In this document: piece after piece, positions 49,401 through 59,126 of the stretch
How positions within the stretch are numbered: the first letter of the stretch is position 1
Layout of the letters: the number at the start of each line of letters is the position of its first letter
Assembly: GCF_026624755.1 (NCBI RefSeq)
Contig: NZ_JAPMXC010000001.1
Coordinates: 1,159,219 to 1,223,218, forward strand
Source of the DNA: Robbsia betulipollinis
GTDB taxonomy: Bacteria; Pseudomonadota; Gammaproteobacteria; Burkholderiales; Burkholderiaceae
Length of the DNA: 64,000 nucleotides
Direction of reading: 5' to 3'
Notes under the pieces: model-generated
The model's database searches: none
The model's input: only the letters and a program-made list of their open reading frames with translations
What the model was told of the DNA's origin: nothing
Position numbers and translations under genes: made by a program

Positions 49401-50261
49401 ATGTCCAACAGCCTCACGCGTCGTCAATTCGTCGGTCGTCTCGGCGCCGGATCCCTCCTGCTGTCCATGGGTCTGCCAAGCTTCGCCACGGCCGCCACGG
49501 CCGGACTCACGCTCGATGAGATCAAGCGCACGGGCGTGTTGCGCATCGGCTGCGAAGCCACCTATCCCCCGTTCACTTTCCGGCAGGCCGGCGTGCTGGC
49601 CGGTTACGACGTGGATCTGGCCGAGGCGTTCTGCAAGCCCCTGGGCGTGAAACCGGTCTTCGTCGACACCGTCTGGGCCGGCGTCATCCCGGCGCTCTAC
49701 GCGAAGAAATTCGATCTGGTGATGAGCAGCCTCAGCTACACCGCCGAACGCGAAAAACGCGTGGCGTTTTCGATTCCCTACGTCGAAGCCTCGCAGGCGA
49801 TGCTGATCCGCGCGGGCGACCAGGCGCATATCACCGGCATCGCCCGGATGAACGGCAAAAAACTGGGCATCAAGGGCGGCTCGCCGGGTCAGATCCTGGA
49901 GCCCAGGCTCGACGCCGCCCTGAAAGCGGCAGGCGGCGCCGGCTTTGCCGAAGTCAAGGAATTCGACGACCATCCGGCCGCCTACATGGCGCTCGCGCAG
50001 GGGCGGGTCGACGGCGTGCTCAACACGCTGCCCACCCTCGGGCTCGCGATGAAAAGCGCGCCCGGCAAATTCGCCATCGTGAAGGGCATCGGCGCGGACA
50101 ACTGGGCCGGGCTCGCGGCGCGCCCGGAAGATACGGCCCTGATCGGTTTTCTGAACCAGCAGATCACCCGCTTCAAGCAGGACGGCACGCTCGCGGCCTT
50201 GCAGCGCAAATGGTTCGGCTTTCCGATGACGCTGCCCGACGCGATCCCTACCTTCTCCTGA
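49401..50261 (+). CDS. Amino-acid-type ABC transporter substrate-binding protein (SBP family 3)
   Basis: The 286-residue protein has a leader with a twin-arginine pattern (LTRRQFVGRLGAGS) and cleavage near FATAA. The mature part is an SBP_bac_3 domain: IKRTGVLRIGCEATYPPFTF, AGYDVDLAEAFCKPLGVKPV, FDLVMSSLSYTAEREKRVAF and GVLNTLPTLGLAMK. It should bind a small amino-acid-like or cyclic ligand in the periplasm. A Tat leader would mean export after folding, though Sec export is possible. The permease starts 11 nt after the stop and the ATPase follows, making a complete importer. Confidence 0.92.
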   Translation: MSNSLTRRQFVGRLGAGSLLLSMGLPSFATAATAGLTLDEIKRTGVLRIGCEATYPPFTFRQAGVLAGYDVDLAEAFCKPLGVKPVFVDTVWAGVIPALYAKKFDLVMSSLSYTAEREKRVAFSIPYVEASQAMLIRAGDQAHITGIARMNGKKLGIKGGSPGQILEPRLDAALKAAGGAGFAEVKEFDDHPAAYMALAQGRVDGVLNTLPTLGLAMKSAPGKFAIVKGIGADNWAGLAARPEDTALIGFLNQQITRFKQDGTLAALQRKWFGFPMTLPDAIPTFS

Positions 50262-50272
50262 GCGCCACCGAC

Positions 50273-50920
50273 ATGGATTGGAAACTGATCCTCATGGCCG
50301 TGCCCCTGCTTGGCGCCGGCATGCTCGAAACCGTCAAGATCTGCGCGGTGGCGATCGTGCTCGGCATGCTGCTGGGCGCGCTGCTCGGCCTGGGAGCGAT
50401 GAGCCGGCACAAGGCGATCCGCTTCGCGGTGCTGGCGTATGTCGATTTCGTGCGCGGCACGCCCCTGCTGATCCAGATCTTTCTCGTGTACTTCGCGCTG
50501 CCGGTGATCGGCGTCAACTTCAACGAATACTGGGCGGGGGTGACCGCGCTCGCGTTGAACGCGGGCGGCTTCATCTGCGAGATCATCCGCGCCGCGCTGC
50601 AATCGATCGACCGCGGGCAGATCGAGGCCGCGCAGTCGATCGGCATGCGGCACCGGCAGACCGTGCTGCATATCCTGTTTCCGCAGGCGTGGCGACGCAT
50701 CGTGCCGCCGCTCACCAATGAACTCATCTCGCTCATCAAGGGCTCCGCGCTGCTGTCCGCCATCTCGGTGTATGAGTTGACCCATGCGGGGCAGGCCATC
50801 ATCGCCACCTACTTTTCGCCGTTTGAGATCTTTCTGCTGATCGCGCTGTACTACTACGCGTTGATCTCCGCGCTGGCCTGGCTGTCGCGGTATCTCGAAC
50901 GCCGCCTGCCGCAATACTGA
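50273..50920 (+). CDS. Amino-acid-type ABC transporter permease (HisM/GlnP family)
   Basis: The 215-residue inner-membrane protein has about five helices and typical segments: [20 protein letters not shown] at the start, [20 protein letters not shown] and the EAA loop [40 protein letters not shown] follows. A single permease gene implies a homodimeric channel. It lies between its SBP (11 nt) and ATPase (21 nt) genes. Confidence 0.93.
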   Translation: MDWKLILMAVPLLGAGMLETVKICAVAIVLGMLLGALLGLGAMSRHKAIRFAVLAYVDFVRGTPLLIQIFLVYFALPVIGVNFNEYWAGVTALALNAGGFICEIIRAALQSIDRGQIEAAQSIGMRHRQTVLHILFPQAWRRIVPPLTNELISLIKGSALLSAISVYELTHAGQAIIATYFSPFEIFLLIALYYYALISALAWLSRYLERRLPQY

Positions 50921-50941
50921 CGCGCCCAGGAGCGCCCCGCC

Positions 50942-51820
50942 ATGCCGATGCCCGGTTTCATCCATGCTGCCGCACCCGCCGATGCGCCGCGCGGGTCCGC
51001 ACTGCCCGCGGGCACAGCACCCCTGCCCGGGGACGCGGCGCGCACGGCCCCGCTCGCCCCGCTGCTCAGCGTCGACCGCCTGCACAAGCGTTTCGGCGAG
51101 AAGGTGATCCTCGACGCGGTATCGCTGGAAGTGGGCAAAGGCGAAACGGTGGTGCTGATCGGCCCGTCCGGCTCGGGCAAGACGACGCTGCTGCGCTGCC
51201 TGAATTTTCTCGAAACGCCGGACGGCGGCACGATCCGCCTGCATGACGACATCATCGGCCGCACGGCGAACGGCGCCGCCCTGCCCGAGGCCGCGCTCGC
51301 GCGCCAGCGGCGGCGCTTCGGTTTCGTCTTCCAGCGCTTCAATCTGTTCGCCCATCTAAGCGCGCGCGACAACGTCGCCTGCGGGCCGCGGCGCGTGCTG
51401 GGCCTGTCCCAGGACGCCGCGCAGGAGCGCGCCCGGGCGGCGCTCGACCGGGTCCACCTGAGCGCGCATGGGGACAAACGTCCTGGCCAGTTATCGGGCG
51501 GGCAGCAGCAGCGCGTCGCGATCGCCCGCGCACTGGCGATGCAGCCGGAACTCCTGCTGTTCGACGAACCGACTTCCGCGCTCGATCCCGAACTGGTGCG
51601 CGAGGTCCTCGACGTGATGCGCGACCTGGCGAGCGCCAGCATGACGATGCTGGTGGTCACGCACGAGATGGCCTTCGCGCGCCAGGCCGCCCATCGCGTC
51701 GTCTTCATGGACGGCGGCGAGGTAGTGGAAGCGGGCCCGGCGGAACAACTTTTCGGGGCGCCGCGCGAAGCGCGCACGCGCCGTTTTCTTCAGCACCTTT
51801 CTCAAGACGTCAAGGCCTGA
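50942..51820 (+). CDS. Amino-acid-type ABC transporter ATP-binding protein (GlnQ family)
   Basis: The 292-residue protein has an unusual Ala/Pro-rich N-terminal extension of about 40 residues before the ABC domain ([20 protein letters not shown]). Walker A is [12 protein letters not shown], the Q-loop region is [18 protein letters not shown], the signature is [15 protein letters not shown], Walker B is [14 protein letters not shown] and the H-loop VTHEMAFAR. It energises the importer formed with the two preceding genes. The extension could also mean the true start is internal, but no better ribosome binding site is seen. The amidohydrolase gene begins 4 nt later. Confidence 0.93.
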   Translation: MPMPGFIHAAAPADAPRGSALPAGTAPLPGDAARTAPLAPLLSVDRLHKRFGEKVILDAVSLEVGKGETVVLIGPSGSGKTTLLRCLNFLETPDGGTIRLHDDIIGRTANGAALPEAALARQRRRFGFVFQRFNLFAHLSARDNVACGPRRVLGLSQDAAQERARAALDRVHLSAHGDKRPGQLSGGQQQRVAIARALAMQPELLLFDEPTSALDPELVREVLDVMRDLASASMTMLVVTHEMAFARQAAHRVVFMDGGEVVEAGPAEQLFGAPREARTRRFLQHLSQDVKA

Positions 51821-51824
51821 CCCG

Positions 51825-53273
51825 ATGCCGGACCACCCGATTTCCCCTGCCGCGTCGTCTGACACGCCATCCGAAGCGCCGGCCGGGACGGCCGTAACGC
51901 CAGGTACCGCGACTGCACCGCCCGCTGCCGCACCGCCTCATTACGACCTCCTGCTGCTCGGCGCGACGGTTCTCTCCGGCGTTGCCGGCGAGGCGCCCGT
52001 GGTCGACGCGGCGCTCGGCATCGTCGGTCAGCGGCTCGCCTATGTCGGACCGGCGGCGGCGCTGCCGCGCGAGGCCAAGGCCCGCGTCACGCGCCGGCTC
52101 GACGGTCGCCTGATCGTGCCCGGCTACGTCAACGTGCACACGCATACCATCCTGAGCATGGTGCGCGGCGTCGCCGAGGACCTCGGTTTCGCGCCGGCCT
52201 ACACGCCCGGCATCCCGCACGGCCACGACGTGCGGCCCGACGAGGCGATCGCGCTGGCACGCCTGGGCGCGATGGAAGCCATGCTGTTCGGCTCGACCCT
52301 GATCAACGACAGCTATGTCCACGCCGACCTGACGCTGGGCGCGATGGCCGACCTGGGTCTGCGCGTCTATGCCTGCGGCCGCCTGCACGACGTCGACTTC
52401 TCCGGGGTGGCCGACGGCCGCTGGGAGCACCACGTCGCGATCGGCGAGCGCACGCTGCGCGAGGCGCTCGACCTCGCCGACCGCTGGCACGGCACGGCCG
52501 ACGGCCGCACCGGCGTGCAGCTCGCCGTGCATGCGCCCGACACCTGCTCCGATGCCTTTCTCAAAACGATCACCGCCGCGGCGCACACGCGCGACCTCGG
52601 CGTGGCGACCCACCTCGCCCAGAGCCGCACCGAGGTCGCGCAGGTGCTGCGCCGTTCCGGCATGACGCCGGCGCAGTTGCTCGACGACGTCGGCTTGCTG
52701 GACTCGCGGCTGGTCGCCGCGCACTGCCTCTTTCTCGACGACGACGACATTCGCCGGGTCGGCGCCGCCGGCATCACCGTGGCCCATATCCCCAAAGGCA
52801 ATGCGACGGGCGGAACGATGGCGCCCACGCCGCGGCTGCGCGCCGCGGGCGCGCGCATCGCGCTCGGCACCGACAACATGCACGGCGACATGACCGAAGT
52901 CATGCGCTGGGCGCTGGCCATCGCCCGCATCCAGCTGGGCGGCGTCGACGCCGCCTGGCAGCCCGCCGACGCACTGGCGATGGCCACCGGTCACGGCGCG
53001 GCCGCGATGGGACGGGAGCACGACCTCGGCCGCCTGGCCCCGGGCTGGCTCGCCGACCTCGTGGTATTCGATTTCCGGCGCGCGCATCTCACCCCGCATC
53101 CGAATCCTCTCGGCACGCTGGTGCATACCGGCATGGGCCGCGACGTCGAGATGGTGGTGGTCGACGGCGGCATCGTCGTCGACGACGGCCTGCCGACCCG
53201 GTGCGATGCGCGGCAGGTCATCGAAGCCGGTCACCATGCGGCCCGACAACTCTGGAAGCGAGCGCAGGCATGA
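51825..53273 (+). CDS. Deaminase-type amidohydrolase (TRZ/ATZ family), catalytic Glu replaced by Gln
   Basis: The 482-residue protein belongs to the chlorohydrolase/cytosine-deaminase-like amidohydrolases: H105 and H107 (VPGYVNVHTHT), H263 (VATHLAQSRTE), H300 (LVAAHCLFL) and D350 (LGTDNMHG). In most deaminases of the group the metal His is followed three residues on by a Glu proton shuttle (H-x-x-E); here it is Q266, with E270 one turn further. That may mean a displaced acid/base or a changed reaction (dechlorination, or hydrolysis of an activated group). An Ala/Pro-rich 38-residue N-terminal extension is present. Its stop overlaps the next ATPase start by 4 nt. It is cytoplasmic. Confidence 0.9.
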   Translation: MPDHPISPAASSDTPSEAPAGTAVTPGTATAPPAAAPPHYDLLLLGATVLSGVAGEAPVVDAALGIVGQRLAYVGPAAALPREAKARVTRRLDGRLIVPGYVNVHTHTILSMVRGVAEDLGFAPAYTPGIPHGHDVRPDEAIALARLGAMEAMLFGSTLINDSYVHADLTLGAMADLGLRVYACGRLHDVDFSGVADGRWEHHVAIGERTLREALDLADRWHGTADGRTGVQLAVHAPDTCSDAFLKTITAAAHTRDLGVATHLAQSRTEVAQVLRRSGMTPAQLLDDVGLLDSRLVAAHCLFLDDDDIRRVGAAGITVAHIPKGNATGGTMAPTPRLRAAGARIALGTDNMHGDMTEVMRWALAIARIQLGGVDAAWQPADALAMATGHGAAAMGREHDLGRLAPGWLADLVVFDFRRAHLTPHPNPLGTLVHTGMGRDVEMVVVDGGIVVDDGLPTRCDARQVIEAGHHAARQLWKRAQA

Positions 53274-54460
53274 TCATGACGGACACCCTACGGCATCCTC
53301 CCGCGCCCCGGCCAGTCACCGGCAGCGCCGTGCGTTTCGAAAAAATCCGCCACCGGTTCGGCGCCACCACGGTCATCGACACCCTGGACCTGACGATCGA
53401 AGGCGGCGAACTGGTCGCGCTGCTCGGCCCGTCCGGCTGCGGCAAGAGCACACTGCTGCGCATCCTCGCGGGCTTGCAGCCGCAGACCGGCGGCACGGTC
53501 ACCATCGGCGGCGAGCCCGTCGACGGTCTTTCGCCCCGCCAGCGCGGCGTGGGCATCGTGTTCCAGAACTATGCGCTGTTTCCGCACATGCGCGTGCTCG
53601 CGAACGTGGCGTACGGGCTCGAAGCGAACGGCATGAAACGCGCCGCGGCCGAGCGCCGGGCGATGACGATGCTCGAACGCGTGCGCATGGACGCCTTCGC
53701 CACGCGCCATCCGCGCGAGTTGTCGGGTGGCCAGCAGCAACGCGTCGCGCTGGCGCGCACGCTGGCGGTCGAACCGCGCATCCTGCTGCTCGACGAGCCG
53801 TTCGCCGCGCTCGACAAAAGCCTGCGCCTGGACATGCAGATCGAGATCCGCCGCCTGCAGCGCGAACTGAACATCACCACCATCATGGTGACGCACGACC
53901 AGGAAGAAGCGATGAGCATGGCCGACCGCGTCGCGGTGCTGCATCAGGGACGCCTGGAACAGTTCGCCGCGCCGACCGATCTTTACGACCGTCCCGCCAC
54001 GCCCTTCGTCGCCGGTTTCGTCGGCACCGCCAATCTGCTGGCCGCGCGTCTCGTCGTGCGAGGCGAGCAGCTGGCGGCGCGCATCGGCGAACACGGCTGG
54101 CTGGCGCTCGCGCGCCCGGCGTGCGATCCGGGGGTACGGGCCGGGCTCGCACGCCTCGACGCCGCCGCGCAGCGGGACGTGGGCATACCGGTCCTGCTCG
54201 CCGTGCGCCCCGAACAATGGGAGGCACGAGACGCGGCTTCTGCGCCGGACGCCTCCGACGAACGGCTCACGGCCACCGTGCAGCTGGTGCTGCCGCTCGG
54301 GCCGACGCTGCTGACCGAGGCGTCGCTGGGAGATGCATTGCCGATCAAACTCACCGCGCCGCGCGGCGCCGGCGGCGCCTGCCGCGCCGGCGATCGCATT
54401 GTCCTGCGTATCCGGCCCGACGCGACGATCCGGATTTTCGCCGCGCCCGCCGCCGGCTGA
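53270..54460 (+). CDS. PotA-type ABC transporter ATP-binding protein
   Basis: The 396-residue protein has an ABC domain (about 20-255) with Walker A GPSGCGKSTLLRILAG, signature [17 protein letters not shown], Walker B LLLDEPFAALDKS and H-loop VTHDQEEAMSM. A C-terminal TOBE domain follows (about 300-396, ERLTATVQLVLPLGPTLLTE), as in spermidine/putrescine, iron and maltose importers. The ATG overlaps the amidohydrolase stop (ATGA at 53270-53273). With the three following genes it forms a second importer, in the order ATPase, SBP, permease, permease. Confidence 0.93.
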   Translation: MIMTDTLRHPPAPRPVTGSAVRFEKIRHRFGATTVIDTLDLTIEGGELVALLGPSGCGKSTLLRILAGLQPQTGGTVTIGGEPVDGLSPRQRGVGIVFQNYALFPHMRVLANVAYGLEANGMKRAAAERRAMTMLERVRMDAFATRHPRELSGGQQQRVALARTLAVEPRILLLDEPFAALDKSLRLDMQIEIRRLQRELNITTIMVTHDQEEAMSMADRVAVLHQGRLEQFAAPTDLYDRPATPFVAGFVGTANLLAARLVVRGEQLAARIGEHGWLALARPACDPGVRAGLARLDAAAQRDVGIPVLLAVRPEQWEARDAASAPDASDERLTATVQLVLPLGPTLLTEASLGDALPIKLTAPRGAGGACRAGDRIVLRIRPDATIRIFAAPAAG

Positions 54461-54530
54461 ACCCGCCACCGGCCTCTCATCCTGAACACGACCGGACTAT
54501 TTCCGTCCCCCCCTTGAAAACGGAGCTGTG

Positions 54531-55586
54531 ATGTCTACGATCGATTTTGAACGGCGCAGGATTTTGCAGGCGCTCGGCGCCCTCGGCGCGGTGAGTCTCG
54601 CGGCAGACAGCCGCGCCGCGTTCGCCGCGGACCCGCTCGCGGCCACGACCTTTCCCGGTGCCTGGGAAGAGTCCCACCGCAAGATCCTGCTGCCGGCGTT
54701 TCGCAAGGCGACCGGCGCCACGGTCTCGCTCACCGCCTCGCAGGCGGTGGACACCTTGACCAAGCTGACCGCGGCGCGCGCGAACCCGCCGTTCGATGTC
54801 GTCATGATGGACGAAGGCCCCTATCTGAGCGGTGTCGCGCTCGGCCTGTTCGAGGTCATCCCCGCGGCGAAGGTGCCGAACCTCGCCGACCTGCCGCCGC
54901 GCTTCATCGATCCGCGCAAGATGGGCGCCTATGTGTCCGGCCAGGTCTACGGCATCGCGTACAACGCCGAACGGGTCAGGCAGAAGCCGGCTTCGTGGAA
55001 CGATCTGCTCAAACCCGCGTTCAAGGGGCGCGTGGGCATCGTCGGCCTGGATTCGACGCTGGGCATCGTCTGGATGGTGGCGCTGGCGAAGATGCTCGGC
55101 GGCGACGAGGACCACATGGACCCGGCGTTCGACTTCCTGCGCAGGCTCATGCCCAATGTCGGCGCGGTGGCGGCGAACCCGGGCGCGCTCGGCGCCCTCT
55201 TCCAGCAAGGACAGATCGACGTCTCGTGCCACTACATCAACAATGTCGAGTCCCTCAAAGCGAAGGGCGTGCCGCTCGCCCTGGCGCGGCCGGAGAGCGG
55301 CTGGGGGCTCGTGCGCAGCACGATGAATATCGTCAAGAACACGCGCATGCCGGACCTCGCGGCCGCCTATATCAACACCGCGCTCAGCGTCGACGTCCAG
55401 CAACAGATGACCGCCGCCCCCTACTTCGTCGCGCCGACGAACACCAAGGTGCCGTTCGGCGCGGCGCTGGCGGCCATCGCCCATTCCGCCACCGAACTGG
55501 AGCATTTCGTGCAGGTGGACTGGGAGAAACTCAACCCGCGCCGCGCCGGCTATATCGACCGCTTCAACCGGCTGGTGAAAGCGTGA
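54531..55586 (+). CDS. PotD-like ABC transporter substrate-binding protein
   Basis: The 351-residue protein has an export leader with a Tat-like pattern (FERRRILQALGALGAVSLAA), cleavage near RAAFAAD. The mature part is an extracellular solute-binding domain: LPAFRKATGATVSLTASQAV, VVMMDEGPYLSGVALGLFEV, YVSGQVYGIAYNAERV and INNVESLKAKGVPLALARPE. Relatives bind spermidine, putrescine, thiamine or iron. CGGAG precedes the ATG (a GTG three bases earlier is possible). The permease start (GTG 55583) overlaps its stop, so coupling is likely. Confidence 0.92.
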   Translation: MSTIDFERRRILQALGALGAVSLAADSRAAFAADPLAATTFPGAWEESHRKILLPAFRKATGATVSLTASQAVDTLTKLTAARANPPFDVVMMDEGPYLSGVALGLFEVIPAAKVPNLADLPPRFIDPRKMGAYVSGQVYGIAYNAERVRQKPASWNDLLKPAFKGRVGIVGLDSTLGIVWMVALAKMLGGDEDHMDPAFDFLRRLMPNVGAVAANPGALGALFQQGQIDVSCHYINNVESLKAKGVPLALARPESGWGLVRSTMNIVKNTRMPDLAAAYINTALSVDVQQQMTAAPYFVAPTNTKVPFGAALAAIAHSATELEHFVQVDWEKLNPRRAGYIDRFNRLVKA

Positions 55587-56443
55587 AGCGTGTCACGCGC
55601 CCGTCGCGCCCCGCGGCGGACTGGCTGCTGATCCTGCCGCTGGGGCTGTTTTTCATGGTGTTCGTGGCGCTGCCGCTGTTGCTGCTGGCGTTCATCAGCC
55701 TGCACACGGACGCCGGCATGCAGCACATCGGCGGCCATCAGTACGTGCGGTTCTTCGCCGACGGTTTCAACCGCGGCGTGCTGTGGTCGACGCTCGGCCT
55801 CGGACTCGTCACCACGCTGGCCTGCATCGTGCTCGGCTATCCGATCGCCTGGCTGTATCTGGCCGCGGGCGCCCGGTGGCGGCGCGTGCTGCTGATGTGC
55901 ATCCTGCTGCCCCTGCTGACGAGTTCGGTGGTGCGGACCTTCGCCTGGGTCGTGATCCTCGGCAACGAAGGCCTGGTGAACCGGTTGCTGTTCGCGCTCG
56001 GCTGGGCCACCACGCCGCTCAAGCTGCTCTACACCCCCACCGCGGTGGTGCTGGCACTCGCGCAGATCGAACTGCCGTTGATGGTGTTGCCGCTGGTCAC
56101 CGCGCTGGGCGCGATCGACGCCCGGCTCGCCGAGGCGTCGCACGCGCTGGGCGCGAGCGCCTGGCGCACCTGGTGGCGCGTCGTCCTGCCGCTGTCGGTG
56201 CCCGGCCTCCTGAGCGGCACGCTGCTGGTGTTCACCGGCGCGGTCAGCGCCTTCGTCGTGCAGACCCTCGTCGGCGGCGGACAATTGATGTACATGCCGT
56301 TCTACATCTACCAGCAGGCCATCCAGTCCCAGGACTACCCCTTCGCGGCGGCCGTCGCGATGATCCTGCTGGTCGGCATCCTGCTGATGGTGACCCTGCT
56401 CAACTACTTCGGCCGCAAGGCCAGCGGATTCGTCCATGGCTGA
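55583..56443 (+). CDS. ABC transporter permease, PotB-like
   Basis: The 286-residue inner-membrane permease starts at a GTG overlapping the SBP stop. It has about six helices with the family's first helix LLILPLGLFFMVFVALPLLL and VVRTFAWVVILGNEGLVNRL. The EAA loop is EASHALGASAWRTWWRVVLP. The overall length and order match PotB. Its stop region overlaps the next permease start by 8 nt. It makes the channel with the PotC-like protein. Confidence 0.92.
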   Translation: MKRVTRPSRPAADWLLILPLGLFFMVFVALPLLLLAFISLHTDAGMQHIGGHQYVRFFADGFNRGVLWSTLGLGLVTTLACIVLGYPIAWLYLAAGARWRRVLLMCILLPLLTSSVVRTFAWVVILGNEGLVNRLLFALGWATTPLKLLYTPTAVVLALAQIELPLMVLPLVTALGAIDARLAEASHALGASAWRTWWRVVLPLSVPGLLSGTLLVFTGAVSAFVVQTLVGGGQLMYMPFYIYQQAIQSQDYPFAAAVAMILLVGILLMVTLLNYFGRKASGFVHG

Positions 56444-57380
56444 TCGGGATCCTCCCTCCTCGCCCGCGCGTCGTTCCACCCCTCGTCCCGCCCTTCGCCG
56501 CGCGCGGCGGCGGGGCGGCTCCGGTTCCCTGGCGCGACGCGTATCCTGGGTACCGTCCTTTCGCGTGACGATGGGCATGGCCGGGGCGCTCGGTCTGCTG
56601 CTGTTGCTGCTGCCCACGGTCATCGTCCTCGTCACGTCCTTCACCTCGGGCTATTCGCTGCGCTTTCCCCCGCCCGGGTTCTCGCTGCGCTGGTACCGGG
56701 CGCTGGCCTTCGACTCCCCGGAAATCCTCGACGCCCTCTGGGTGAGCCTGAAAGTGGCGCTGGCCGCGACGTCGATCGCGACACTGCTCGCCGTCGCCGC
56801 GGCGGTCGTACTGGCGCGCCGGCGCAGCGTGGTCGCGCGCCTGCTCGATTCCTTTTTCATGGCGCCGCTCACCGTCCCGTCACTCGCGCTCGGGCTCGGC
56901 ATCCTCGTGCTGTTCAACCTGGAGAGCGCCGGGCTGTCCTTTTACAGCCTGCTCGCCGGGCACATCGCCTTGTGCGCGCCCTATGTCCTGTACACGACGT
57001 CCGCGAGCTACGCGCAGCTCGACCCCGCGCTGCTCGACAGCTCGCGGTGCCTGGGCGCGTCGTCGTGGCGCACGTTTCGCCGCATCGTCCTGCCGGCGCT
57101 CGGACCCGGCATCGCCTCGGGCGCCTTCATCGCCTTCATGAACTCGTTCGACAACGTCGCCCTGTCGCTCTTTCTTTCCGATGCGCGCACCGAGGTGCTG
57201 CCGATCCGCCTGTGGCATATCATCGAGGACAGCCTGGACGTGCGCGCGGCGGCCGCCTCGGGCGTGTTGATCGCCGTCACGGTGTTGTCGATGCTGATCA
57301 TGGAGCGCTTCGCCGGCGTTTCGCGGCCATTCCGCGGCAATTCCACGGCGATACCCCATCTTGAAAACCATTCCGCATGA
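56436..57380 (+). CDS. ABC transporter permease, PotC-like
   Basis: The 314-residue inner-membrane permease has an Arg-rich cytoplasmic N-terminus of about 45 residues, longer than usual, then the first helix (GALGLLLLLLPTVIVLVTSF). FPPPGFSLRWYRALAFDSPE is the PotC-type periplasmic motif. The EAA loop is DSSRCLGASSWRTFRRIVLP and the C-terminus contains FIAFMNSFDNVALSLFLSDA. The start overlaps the preceding permease by 8 nt. The second amidohydrolase gene follows after 12 nt. Confidence 0.92.
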   Translation: MADRDPPSSPARRSTPRPALRRARRRGGSGSLARRVSWVPSFRVTMGMAGALGLLLLLLPTVIVLVTSFTSGYSLRFPPPGFSLRWYRALAFDSPEILDALWVSLKVALAATSIATLLAVAAAVVLARRRSVVARLLDSFFMAPLTVPSLALGLGILVLFNLESAGLSFYSLLAGHIALCAPYVLYTTSASYAQLDPALLDSSRCLGASSWRTFRRIVLPALGPGIASGAFIAFMNSFDNVALSLFLSDARTEVLPIRLWHIIEDSLDVRAAAASGVLIAVTVLSMLIMERFAGVSRPFRGNSTAIPHLENHSA

Positions 57381-57392
57381 AAGCCATCCCGC

Positions 57393-58895
57393 ATGAAAAC
57401 GATCCTGCGTAATGCACGCGTCATCGCCGGAGCCGGGCAGCGGGTTGGCCCGGCCCCGCTCGACGTCGTCCTCGACGGCGACCGGATCGTCGCGCTCGAA
57501 GCGGCCGGGGCCGTGCCGGTACACGCGGGCGACACGCTCGTCGATCTGAGCAGCCGTCTGCTCGTCCCCGGGTTGATCAACGGGCACCAGCATTCCCACG
57601 AGCACTTCCACAAGGGACGGCTGGAGAACCTGCCGCTCGAACTGTGGATGCATTACGTGCGCGCCCCGCACGCAGTGCGGTTGTCGCCGCGGCAGGTCTA
57701 CCTGCGCACGATGATCGGCGCACTGGAAGCGCTGCGCAGCGGCGCGACGACGGTGGTCGACGACGTCAATCTGGGCGGCGCGATCGACCCCGGCGCGGTC
57801 GACGCGCTGTTCCAGGCGTACGAGGACGCCGGCGTGCGCGCGATCATCGGCTTCTCGATGATGGACCGCGCGCTGGTCGACAATTTCCCCGATGTCGACG
57901 CGATCTTCCCGCCGGACCTGCTCGCGCGCATGCGCGCGCTGCCGCGCCCGACGCCCGATGCGTGGTTCGCTTTCCTCGATGGCCTTTTGCCCGCGCGGCA
58001 TCCGCAGCGCAACCGCGTCGGCATTCTCGTCGCGCCGTCGGCACCGCAGCGCTGCACGCCCGCCTTCCTCGCGCGCTGCCGCGCCTTCGCCGACCGCCAC
58101 GCGCTGCCGGTGATCATCCACGTACAGGAAACGCGGCTGCAAGTCGTCACCGCGCAGGCGTTCTACGGCAAGCCGATGGTCGCCTGGCTCGACGACCAGC
58201 GTTTCCTCGGCCCCAACACCTCGCTGATCCACGCCGTCTGGCTGTCGGCGGACGAGATCCGCCGCATCGCCGAACGCGGCGCGAGCGTGCAGCACAACCC
58301 GTGGAGCAATCTGATGCTCGGTTCGGGCGTGCAGCCGGTGCGCGAGTTGCTCGATGCGGGCGTCAACCTGAGTCTGGGTTCCGATGGCTGCGCGTCGACG
58401 CACACCAGCAATATGCTGAACGTGGCGGGGAGCGCCGCGGCGCTGTCGAAGATTCGTGGCGACGATTATTCCCGCTGGCTGTCGGCGGCCGAAGCGCTGG
58501 ACGCGGGCACCCGGGGCGGCGCGCGCGCGCTCGGGATGGCCGGCCAGCTGGGCGCGATCGCACCCGGCCATCGCGCCGACCTCGTCGCGTACCGCACCGA
58601 TACGCTCGCCTTCACGCCGTTGACCGATCCGGTTCGGCAACTCGTCTATGCCGAACGGGGCGGCGCCATCGACAGCGTCTTCGTCGCCGGCCGATGCGTG
58701 ATGCGCGAAGGCCGTCTCACCGGCGTCGACGAGCACGCGCTGCTGCACGAGATCAACGACGCCTACGCCGCGTTGCGCGAGGAGTTCGACCGTGGCGACG
58801 CGTCGGTGGCGCCGCTGCGCGCCGCGATGGAGCAGGTCGTGCAGCGCGCGATGGCGCTGCAGGCCGGATGGCGCACCTATCCCGCCAAATTGTAG
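57393..58895 (+). CDS. Deaminase-type amidohydrolase (TRZ/ATZ, guanine-deaminase-like)
   Basis: The 500-residue protein has a complete mononuclear deaminase site: H65 and H67 (GLINGHQHSHEHF), H243 with the proton-shuttle E246 (IIHVQETRLQVV), H280 (SLIHAVWLS) and D331 (LSLGSDGCAST). It also has HNPWSNLMLGSG, usual in this group. It should hydrolyse an amino or chloro group from an N-heterocycle such as a purine, pyrimidine or triazine. It differs from the first amidohydrolase of the array, which lacks the Glu, so the two probably act on successive or different substrates. It is cytoplasmic and is the last enzyme of the array. Confidence 0.9.
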   Translation: MKTILRNARVIAGAGQRVGPAPLDVVLDGDRIVALEAAGAVPVHAGDTLVDLSSRLLVPGLINGHQHSHEHFHKGRLENLPLELWMHYVRAPHAVRLSPRQVYLRTMIGALEALRSGATTVVDDVNLGGAIDPGAVDALFQAYEDAGVRAIIGFSMMDRALVDNFPDVDAIFPPDLLARMRALPRPTPDAWFAFLDGLLPARHPQRNRVGILVAPSAPQRCTPAFLARCRAFADRHALPVIIHVQETRLQVVTAQAFYGKPMVAWLDDQRFLGPNTSLIHAVWLSADEIRRIAERGASVQHNPWSNLMLGSGVQPVRELLDAGVNLSLGSDGCASTHTSNMLNVAGSAAALSKIRGDDYSRWLSAAEALDAGTRGGARALGMAGQLGAIAPGHRADLVAYRTDTLAFTPLTDPVRQLVYAERGGAIDSVFVAGRCVMREGRLTGVDEHALLHEINDAYAALREEFDRGDASVAPLRAAMEQVVQRAMALQAGWRTYPAKL

Positions 58896-59126
58896 ACGCG
58901 GCGGCCGCGGGCCTGCCGCCGCGGGCCGCGCCCGCCTCGCACTTTCAGGACGGCAACCGCGCGCGCCGTCGCGCCGTTTTCGCGTTCGGTACAACGCTTT
59001 CTTTCAGCGCATTGCCTCCACGACGCGTGTTGGCGCCCGCGCGGGGGACAATTCGATTTCGCTGTGACAGACTACCGCCGAACGACCCAGGTCTTTCCAG
59101 ACACGATTTCGAGAAAAGGAACGAGC

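Noticed and set aside
56880-58994. 704-codon open frame on the minus strand
   Set aside because: It is antisense to the PotC-like permease and the second amidohydrolase; a shadow frame caused by high third-position GC.
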